Shown here one piece after another: positions 1-6,300 of a stretch of DNA of 8,087 bases. A model generated the notes under the pieces. The model saw only the letters and a list, made by a program, of their open reading frames with translations, was not told where the DNA came from and did not search any database. The stretch's first letter is position 1. Every line of letters starts with the position of its first letter. A program made the position numbers and the translations under genes. The DNA is from Clostridia bacterium (GTDB lineage: Bacteria > Bacillota > Clostridia > Christensenellales > CAG-138). The stretch spans positions 1-8,087 of the forward strand of contig JAUMVL010000078.1 in NCBI GenBank assembly GCA_030530185.1. Direction: 5' to 3'.

Positions 1-1002
1 GGCAGATAGGAAGCCGAGCTTTTCTCCGTCCGCGATCACGGAAAGGCGAATGCCCTCCTTTTCGCAATAGAGCGACCGTTCGGTCAGAATCGTATCAAGA
101 ATGTCGTTGCCGGTGTGGATCGCGGAATCGTAAAAGCCGATCATTCGCTTGACCTCACCGATCTCCTTTGCGTCCACATCCGCGCCGCGCTGCTCCCAAA
201 GATCGATCCGGTGACGCAGGTCGTGGCACTTGATGTTGATTAGCTCGATATTCTCCTTGGATTGCTCGATCTGCTTGCGTTCGAGCTCCACCACGCGCTC
301 CAGCTCCGCGCGCTCATGCTCGGCACGGCTCTTATCTAAAATGCTGTATCGCAAATACAACAGCGTAAGACAGCAGAAGATTGAGAACAGGCGCGTAATC
401 ACCATCAGCGCATAGCTTTCCAAAGCAAACGCGTCGCGCACGCTCGAAAGAAACAGCACGACGATCAGTGTCGCCGCCGAAAGCAGCGTCATGTTGCGCT
501 TCAATTCCCGTGAGCCGGAGACCGGTTCGGCGTTTTTGGCAAACACGAGCCAGACGCCGAGCGATGTAAGAACGAACAGCAAAATCTGTGTGGACGCATA
601 GAGCAGCAGAGAAAGCGTATCGCCCTGCGGCAGCCCTGCCTTTGTCCAGCCGAACAGCAGCTCAAACACCTGCGTCGCCGTGTGCTCGGTCATATAGGAC
701 GCGACGGCAGCGGACAGAAGCTCCGTATAGCTTTCACGGAACAGCAATTTCAGCAGCAGCACGCTGATTCCGAATTCCAGAAAATAAAAGAACGTGTTGG
801 AAAGCAGCCAGCTGTTCGTCAGCGATAGGGTAGAGTACAGTCCGAAGCTCAACACGCTTTGCAGAACGATGCTGACGGCGATACGGACCTTGAAATGCGC
901 GCAGCGGGTAAAGTAGTGCGAAAAGAGAAGCTCGCCGATCAGCAGCTTGATCGGAAAGAGCGACAGCGCCGCAAAGCCCCATAGTAATTTCAGAACGATC
1001 AT
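1..1002 (-). CDS. GHKL-type (AgrC-like) sensor histidine kinase, 3' end beyond window
   Basis: Membrane sensor kinase of a two-component system, expected to phosphorylate the LytTR regulator encoded just upstream. The 334 codons present start at an ATG that overlaps the regulator stop as ATGA, 6 nt after an AAAGGGAGG ribosome site (1009-1017). Residues 1-220 are strongly hydrophobic, with about six or seven membrane segments (roughly 3-30, 39-54, 66-88, 95-120, 131-154, 175-190, 198-220). A charged, probably coiled-coil stretch follows (about 222-257), rich in Glu, Arg and Lys. Next comes the H-box KCHDLRHRI with candidate phospho-acceptor His260, then a GNDILDTIL helix (298-306) typical of AgrC/GHKL kinases. 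The window ends before the N and G boxes of the ATPase domain, so catalytic competence cannot be judged. A polytopic sensor with no large outer loop fits sensing of a peptide or a membrane signal; this is inference. The family call is firm, the ligand unknown. Confidence 0.85.
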   Translation of the reverse strand, partial: MIVLKLLWGFAALSLFPIKLLIGELLFSHYFTRCAHFKVRIAVSIVLQSVLSFGLYSTLSLTNSWLLSNTFFYFLEFGISVLLLKLLFRESYTELLSAAVASYMTEHTATQVFELLFGWTKAGLPQGDTLSLLLYASTQILLFVLTSLGVWLVFAKNAEPVSGSRELKRNMTLLSAATLIVVLFLSSVRDAFALESYALMVITRLFSIFCCLTLLYLRYSILDKSRAEHERAELERVVELERKQIEQSKENIELINIKCHDLRHRIDLWEQRGADVDAKEIGEVKRMIGFYDSAIHTGNDILDTILTERSLYCEKEGIRLSVIADGEKLGFLSA

Positions 1003-1706
1003 ACCGCGCCTCCCTTTGCATACCACTCGGTGAGCGCCGCGATAAACTCTTTACGTCGCGGGTGACTGATCGGCAGGGCGTCGCCATGCACATACACCGT
1101 ATAGCCGTCCACGCGGTCGATGTATTTCGGATTGATCAGATAGCTGTTGTGCGGGCGCAGGTATCCGGCGTCCGCAAGCTGACGTTCGGCGTCGTCCATT
1201 GTGCCGCGCGTTTCGATCGCCCGTTCCAAAAACCGATAGGTCAGCCGGTGTCCACGGACCTCGACATAGCAAAGCTCCCGCGCGTTCGCCCGCACCATGC
1301 CGCTCGGCTGCGGAATCAAAAGTTCACGTCCGGTCGTTCGCTGCACGGCGCGCAGGGCGCGCTTCATCTTAAACGCAAAGTCCGAATATGCAACCGGCTT
1401 CACAACAAAATCCAGCGCCTCGACCTCGTAGCCCTTTGCGGCGTACTGCGCCATGTTCGTCACGAAGATCAACTGCGTCTCGCTGTCGATCTCCCGAAGC
1501 CGCCGCGCGCCCTCCATGCCGTCCATGTGCGGCATTTCGATGTCCATGAACACAAGGTCATAGCCCGCGTAATGATCCAGCAACGCCACGGGGTCGCCAA
1601 AACGCGCGAGCGTATATTGCTCGTCACGTTCCGGAAAGAATCGTGCCAGATATTCCGTCAGCCGATCCGCCGCCGTTTGTTCGTCTTCCACAATCGCGAT
1701 CCGCAT
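999..1706 (-). CDS. LytTR-family response regulator
   Basis: Cytoplasmic DNA-binding response regulator of 235 residues, the usual size for the LytR/AgrA group. The N-terminal receiver domain (about 1-120) shows the acidic pocket EDE at 7-9, phospho-acceptor Asp55 in VFMDIEMP, Thr83 in FVTN and Lys103 in FVVKPV, so all phosphorylation residues are present. The C-terminal LytTR domain (about 130-230) contains ELCYVEVRGHRLTYRF and the conserved PHNSYLINPKYI segment, and ends in SHPRRKEF. The ATG at 1706 is supported by AAAGGGG (1714-1720), 7 nt upstream. The stop overlaps the kinase start by 4 nt, indicating translational coupling and a cognate pair. Target genes are not known. LytTR proteins commonly control peptide signalling, bacteriocin or surface functions, but no signal-peptide gene is seen in this window. 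Confidence 0.93.
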   Translation of the reverse strand: MRIAIVEDEQTAADRLTEYLARFFPERDEQYTLARFGDPVALLDHYAGYDLVFMDIEMPHMDGMEGARRLREIDSETQLIFVTNMAQYAAKGYEVEALDFVVKPVAYSDFAFKMKRALRAVQRTTGRELLIPQPSGMVRANARELCYVEVRGHRLTYRFLERAIETRGTMDDAERQLADAGYLRPHNSYLINPKYIDRVDGYTVYVHGDALPISHPRRKEFIAALTEWYAKGGAV

Positions 1707-1779
1707 GCATTTACCCCTTTCCGATTTCTTTTATGATAGAATCCATCATTTTCCAATAAAAACAATCGCTCTTGCGGCG
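1707..1779 (-). other. 73-nt gap between araC-type gene and two-component pair
   Basis: This short gap separates the AraC regulator stop from the response regulator start. It holds the ribosome site of the response regulator (1714-1720) and the T-run of a candidate terminator. It also has a TATCAT that could be a -10 (minus strand, 1733-1738), but without a matching -35 at normal spacing. Whether the two-component pair has its own promoter here or is read through from the AraC gene cannot be decided from sequence. Confidence 0.4.
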
Positions 1780-1785
1780 CTATTG
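1756..1785 (-). terminator. Possible weak intrinsic terminator of the AraC-type gene
   Basis: On the minus strand CAATAGCGCC-GCAA-GAGCGATTG can fold into a stem with CAAT/ATTG and GC/GC pairs interrupted by two mismatches (arms within 1763-1785). It is followed at once by five T residues (1758-1762) and ATT. The left arm overlaps the araC TAG stop (1780-1782). The imperfect stem suggests partial termination at best. Confidence 0.35.
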
Positions 1786-2988
1786 CGTCTCGGCGGTGAA
1801 GGAGGCGCGGTAGGTGCGGGGCGTTTGGCTGAATTTGTCCTTAAAGACCTGCTGAAAATGGCTCTGGCTCGAAAAGCAGAGGTATTCCGCGATGTCCGCG
1901 ATCGGGCGGTCGGTATAGCGCAGCAGGGAGGCGGCTTCCTCGAGCTTTGCGTCGAGAATGTAGCGGTTCATCGAAACGCCCATGCACTGCCGGAACGTGG
2001 TGGACAGATACGACCGGCTGAGATTGACGTGCGCCGCGACGTCCTCGATCGTGATGCGATGGTTGAGGTTCCGGTGAATATAGTTCACGCAGCGATGCAT
2101 CAACCGATTGTGCACCGCGTTCGAGGGGAGCAGCGTCTCCTTGCGGGTGCGTACGCGGGCGATAAAGTCGCGCAGCATGGCGACGTTGAGCGCCAACAGC
2201 TCGTCCGCGCGCTGCAAGCGTTCCATCTCCCGAATGTACGCATCGGAAAGCGAATACGCGGTTTCGCGCGGGATTCCGGCGGCGATTGCGGCTCTGCAGG
2301 CGAGAGCCACGGACACGATCAGGTTATCCTTCAGCGCGCGCAGCCCCGTGGAAGCGACCGTACCCGGATTGAACGGCGGGACGTTGCGGACAAATTCCTC
2401 AAAGCCCTCCGCGTCGCCCTCGGTTACGAATCGCTGCAAAAGCGCCTCGATCTCATAGGAATTGTTGTACGTTTCCGCTTCATGTGTGGCGAGCAGCTGT
2501 TCCGCCTGCTCGGAGCTCGGCGTGAACGCGGCGGAGGCGGCAAGGATCGAATCGGGCAAAACGGGGTCGCTGAGCGTTCCGGTCAGCAGAAAATGCAAAA
2601 GGCTCAGCTTGCGCCCCAAAATGTTGGGATTGTAGGGCGGGATGCGCGCCATGTAATCGTCGAACGCACTTTGCTCAGTTGACGTGACGACATATTCGCG
2701 CCGAAGCGCGATAAGCGTATCGTCGTCGACCCAAATGCCCGGCACCGGTCCGCCGAACACGACCGCGCCGTCGGTCGCGCGAACGGAAAAATAGAGACAG
2801 TTCGCGTCTGAATAGCGCATGGCGGCGTCATTTGCTTCGCTTTGAAGCGCGCGCAGGATGTATGCCGGCGGCTGCACGGCAAGCGACGTTTCGGGAAACT
2901 GCGCCGAAAACGCACCGTCGCGGTACACGAACAGCGGAATGAACTCCCCTTCATAAAACAAACGGCAAATCTCTTCCGACGACGGCAT
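1780..2988 (-). CDS. AraC-family transcriptional regulator
   Basis: DNA-binding regulator of 402 residues. The C-terminal AraC/XylS domain (about 298-398) has two helix-turn-helix units. The first is IEDVAAHVNLSRSYLSTTFRQ near 314-334. The second is IADIAEYLCFSSQSHFQQVFKDKF near 363-386, followed by the family hallmark PRTYRASF. The first ~290 residues have no cupin-like sugar-binding motif that I can see; they contain mixed strands (35-105) and a helical region (about 170-285) including AYSLSDAYIREMERLQRADEL. That architecture resembles Bacillota AraC regulators adjacent to surface-protein genes, but I cannot assign a ligand. The start is supported by AGAGGAGG (2997-3004), 8 nt upstream of the ATG. 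The gene is transcribed divergently from the giant glycosidase gene across a 250-nt region, the usual arrangement for a local activator, so it probably regulates that gene and perhaps itself. Confidence 0.92.
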   Translation of the reverse strand: MPSSEEICRLFYEGEFIPLFVYRDGAFSAQFPETSLAVQPPAYILRALQSEANDAAMRYSDANCLYFSVRATDGAVVFGGPVPGIWVDDDTLIALRREYVVTSTEQSAFDDYMARIPPYNPNILGRKLSLLHFLLTGTLSDPVLPDSILAASAAFTPSSEQAEQLLATHEAETYNNSYEIEALLQRFVTEGDAEGFEEFVRNVPPFNPGTVASTGLRALKDNLIVSVALACRAAIAAGIPRETAYSLSDAYIREMERLQRADELLALNVAMLRDFIARVRTRKETLLPSNAVHNRLMHRCVNYIHRNLNHRITIEDVAAHVNLSRSYLSTTFRQCMGVSMNRYILDAKLEEAASLLRYTDRPIADIAEYLCFSSQSHFQQVFKDKFSQTPRTYRASFTAETQ

Positions 2989-3012
2989 AAAAACGCCTCC
3001 TCTCTTGTGAAA

Positions 3013-3041
3013 AGTATATCATTTTTTTGTAAAATATTCAA
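3013..3041 (-). promoter_or_regulatory. Sigma-A-type promoter of the AraC-family gene
   Basis: Read on the minus strand, TTGAAT (3036-3041) and TATACT (3013-3018) are exactly 17 nt apart, and the -10 is preceded by TG one base away (TGATATACT, extended -10). The predicted transcript would start near 3006, only a few bases before the AGAGGAGG ribosome site, giving a very short leader. Function is inferred from consensus match and position. Confidence 0.65.
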
Positions 3042-3050
3042 TGATTTCTG
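3028..3050. repeat. Direct repeat copy 1, candidate AraC operator
   Basis: This segment begins TGTAA, continues through ATTCAATGA and ends TTCTG. It shares TGTAA, ATTCAA.GA and TCTG, in the same order and orientation, with 3069-3094. It overlaps the -35 hexamer of the araC promoter, so protein bound here could repress that gene. The operator role is inference; AraC proteins typically bind pairs of direct repeats. Confidence 0.35.
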
Positions 3051-3068
3051 ATAAAAATAAAACAAATC

Positions 3069-3094
3069 TGTAAGAAAAATTCAAAGAATCTCTG
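3069..3094. repeat. Direct repeat copy 2, candidate AraC operator abutting TACAAT
   Basis: This is the second copy of the TGTAA...ATTCAA.GA...TCTG motif, displaced 41-43 nt (about four helical turns) from the first and slightly longer internally. It ends immediately before TACAAT (3095-3100) on the plus strand, where a -35 would otherwise lie. This is the geometry expected of an activator replacing a weak -35. The arms are short and AT-rich, so chance similarity is possible. Confidence 0.35.
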
Positions 3095-3150
3095 TACAAT
3101 ACGGATGAGTGGGATAAGACCGCAGGTTCTGATGCGAAGAGGATGATATT

Positions 3151-3192
3151 TTGTAATTTCCGATTGGATTTTACAAGCATCGGCGCAATCGG
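3151..3192 (+). repeat. Overlapping inverted repeats in the GH3 leader
   Basis: TTGTAA (3151-3156) is matched by TTACAA (3171-3176), and CCGATTG (3160-3166) by CAATCGG (3186-3192). The two potential stems interlock, so they could form only alternatively or as a pseudoknot. If transcription starts near 3107 they would lie in the leader of the glycosidase mRNA. No known riboswitch is recognised. Confidence 0.3.
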
Positions 3193-3227
3193 ATCGGTAC
3201 AATGACGGTGTATTCGAAAAATCAAAC

Positions 3228-3233
3228 AGGAGG
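3228..3233 (+). promoter_or_regulatory. Ribosome binding site of the GH3 gene
   Basis: AGGAGG lies 5 nt before the ATG at 3239. It fixes the start of the long reading frame, which then begins with the basic MKKQSKK expected before a membrane segment. Confidence 0.85.
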
Positions 3234-3238
3234 AACCA

Positions 3239-3322
3239 ATGAAGAAACAGAGCAAAAAGGGCTGGATTGCGGTCGTTGCAATTCTGCTGGTTGCGGCGCT
3301 TGCGGTAAACATCGCCTGCGCG
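3239..3322 (+). other. N-terminal membrane anchor / uncleaved signal segment
   Basis: Residues 1-7 (MKKQSKK) are basic and residues 9-28 are an uninterrupted hydrophobic stretch, the pattern of a type II signal anchor or Sec signal peptide with the chain exported. Cys27 is preceded by N-I-A, which is a poor lipobox because Leu or Val is expected at -3. A lipoprotein is therefore unlikely. Confidence 0.75.
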
Positions 3323-6300
3323 TCGCTCGAAACGATGATCACATCGTGGATGGGCGTGAACCTGAACCCGATGCTGACGGGAAGCAAGGCGGAAAGCAGC
3401 GCCGAAATTCTGTCCGTGGCGGAGGCGACCGAGCAGAGCCTTCGCATCTCCGAGGAACTGGAGGGCGAGGGCGTTGTGCTTTTGAAAAACGACAATGCGG
3501 CGCTGCCGCTGGGCAACGGCGCGAAGGTCAACCTGTTCGGCTTTGCCTCAATCGACCCGATCTACGGCGGCACGGGCAGCGGCGCGGGCGACACCTCGCA
3601 AAACGTGGACGTCGTGGCGGGACTTACGAACGCGGGGCTTTCGGTCAATCCGGAGCTCGTGAAATTCTATCAGACCTCCGGCGTGTCCCGCGTGAAGCAG
3701 AACGGCTTTTCGGGCTCGAACTTCACGCCCGCCGAGGTTCCGGCTTCCGCTTATACCGACGCGGTGCTGAGTCAGGCGAAGGACTACTCCGACACGGCGA
3801 TCATTGTCCTGTCCCGCATCGGCGGCGAGGGCGGCGACCTGCCGATGGATATGTTTGCTGCGGGGTACAGCCAAACGGATGACGGCAGACACTATCTCGA
3901 ACTGACGCAGGACGAGGAAGATTTGCTGGCGCTCGTTAAGGCGCAGGGCTTTGCAAAGACGATCGTGATGGTGAACTCGTCCCACGCGATGGAGCTTGGC
4001 TTTGTGGACGGCGTGGATGCGGCGATCTGGGTCGGCGGCCCGGGTGCGGTCGGCTTCAACGCGGTGGGCAAAGTGCTCTCCGGCGAGGTCAACCCCTCCG
4101 GCCGATTGGTCGATACCTATGCGTATGACATGACGACCGCTCCGGCGTACTGGAACGCGGGCGATTTCACTTACGGCAATATCCACCGCAACTACGTGGA
4201 GTACGCCGAGGGCATTTATGTCGGGTATCGCTACTATGAGACGGCGGCGGCCGACGGCTATATCGACTATGCCAAGACCGTGCAGTATCCGTTCGGCTAC
4301 GGTCTGAGCTACACGACCTTTGAACAGACGATCGAAAGCTATGCCGACGGCGGCAGCTCAATCGCAATGCAGGTGAAGGTCACCAACACCGGCTCCGTCG
4401 CGGGCAAGGACGTTGTGCAGGTTTATTACACCGCGCCGTACACCAAGGGCGGTATCGAAAAGGCGCACGTCGTGCTGGCGGGCTTTGCCAAGACGAAGCT
4501 GCTGCAGCCGGGCGAGAGCGAGACGGTCATGATCGCGTTTGCTGAGGAAGACATGGCGTCCTTCGATGCGTTCGGTGCGGGCTGCTATGTGCTCGAAGCC
4601 GGCGATTATGAAATCAAGCTGATGAACAACGCGCATGATGTGATCGACAGCCGCATGCACACCGTCAAGGAAACTGTGACCTACGGCGAGGGCAATCCGC
4701 GCTCGACGGACAAGACCGCTGCGGTCGCGCATTTTGCGGACGTGCAGAACGGTCAGATCACGGTCTATGTGTCCCGCTCCGATTGGGAAGGCACGACGCC
4801 GAAGGAGCGCGTGGACGGCAAGACCGCATCCGACGCGGTGGTGAAGGCGTTCAGTGAAAAAGCACCGTATGAAGTGAACGACAGCGATCCCGCGATCGTC
4901 TATGCCGATAACGGCCTCGTGCTCGAGGACATGGCGGGACTCGATTGGGACGATCCGAAGTGGGAGCTGCTTTTGCAGCAGCTGTCCGATGAGGATATGG
5001 CAACGATGATCTTAAACGGCGGCTGGTCCACGCCTGCGGTGGCGAGCGTCGGCAAGCCCGCGACCTCCGATCTCGACGGTCCTGCGGGGATCAACTCGCT
5101 CGTGAGCAGCTTAAAGGGTGTGCAGTTCCCGACCGAGGCGGTCATCGGCTCGACGTGGAACGCGGAGCTGGTTGAGGAGTTCGGTAAGGTGTTCGCGCAG
5201 GAGGCGGCGGCAAACGGCGTCGTCGGTCTGTACGCACCGGGCATGAACATCCACCGCACGCCGTTCGGCGGACGCAACTTTGAGTATTATTCCGAGGACG
5301 GTTTGCTGTCCGGCAAGCTCGGCGCGGCGCAGGTGCGCGGTTCCGAGAGCCAGGGCGTCTATATGTACGCGAAGCACTTTGCGCTCAACGATCAGGAAAG
5401 CAACCGCCTTTCGATCTCCGTTTGGGCGAACGAGCAGGCGATGCGCGAGCTGTATTTCAAGCCGTTCGAGCTGACCGTAAAGGAAGGCAAGACGACCGCG
5501 ATCATGTCGAGCTACAGCTACTTCGGTACGACTTGGGCGGGCGGCTCTAAGGCACTGATCACCGACGTACTGCGGAACGAATGGGGCTTTGTCGGCATGG
5601 TCGTGACCGACTCCGCGATGAGCAATACCTCGTGGATGGATCCGAACCTTGCGGTGCGCGCGGGCAACGATATGATGCTATGCCTGATGGGCGCGAGCAT
5701 CGATTCCTCCAACAACACGGCGCGCAACGCGATGCGTGCGGCGTGCCACAACATTCTCTACACGCAGGCAAATTCCGCGGCGGTGCAGGTCGAAGCCGAC
5801 AATACGCCGTACTGGTACGCGCTCGTCGCGCTGTTCAACGCGATCGTGCTGTCTGTGATCCTGCTGCTGGTGCTGAAGCACACGGCATTTAAGAACAAGA
5901 AGATGGGCGTCGTCGGCGTCGTGACCGTGCTCGCGGTGTTTGTGCTGTGCGGCCTGCTGGTCTGGTTCGCATTCATCAAGCCGACGACCGTGAAGAAGCA
6001 GGGTGGCGGCTCTGCAGAAGCGGTGGAAACCTCCGAGACTGCAGAAGAACCGAAGGAAGAGAAACCAGAAGAACCGAAGGAAGAAGCGAAGCCCGCCGAA
6101 GCACCCGCAGCAGCGGCAACGGTTGCGCCGGAAACCGGCATGGAGCTTTATGAACTCGCATCCGGTTGGCTCGGCTGTCATGTGAACATCAACGCAGACG
6201 GTACCTATACGATTGCGTATGACTACAGCGAGGAGTACAAGGGCATCGAAAGCGACAAGGGTACTTGGGTACGTGTTTCCGATTCCGAACTGACGCTGAC

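Larger units (their letters stand above)
2989..3238. promoter_or_regulatory. Divergent regulatory region between AraC regulator and GH3 gene
   Basis: This 250-nt stretch is much richer in A and T than the flanking genes and contains no convincing gene. It carries the araC promoter, a pair of similar motifs (3028-3050 and 3069-3094), a TACAAT at 3095-3100 that could be the -10 of the glycosidase gene, inverted repeats in the downstream half (3151-3192), and the glycosidase ribosome site at 3228-3233. No good -35 hexamer sits 16-18 nt upstream of TACAAT, which would fit an activator-dependent promoter. A second TACAAT at 3198-3203 also lacks a -35. Confidence 0.6.

Noticed and set aside
1062..1736. 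A 224-codon open frame on the plus strand
   Set aside because: It is antisense to the LytTR response regulator and has a His/Arg-rich composition without a domain.
1733..1749. ATGAT-7 nt-ATCAT inverted repeat upstream of the response regulator
   Set aside because: Arms of 5 nt in AT-rich DNA are easily found by chance, and LytTR proteins usually bind direct repeats, so no operator is called.
1705..2682. A 325-codon open frame on the plus strand
   Set aside because: It is antisense to the AraC regulator, which has complete HTH motifs and its own ribosome site. The plus-strand product is Arg/Gly/Ala-rich with no recognisable domain.
3198..3203. Second TACAAT as the -10 of the GH3 gene
   Set aside because: No TTGACA-like hexamer lies 15-19 nt upstream. 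It is kept only as an alternative in the regulatory-region entry.
3305..3322. Lipoprotein signal at Cys27 of the GH3 protein
   Set aside because: The residues before Cys are Asn-Ile-Ala; the -3 position lacks the Leu/Val expected of a lipobox, so a signal anchor is the better reading.
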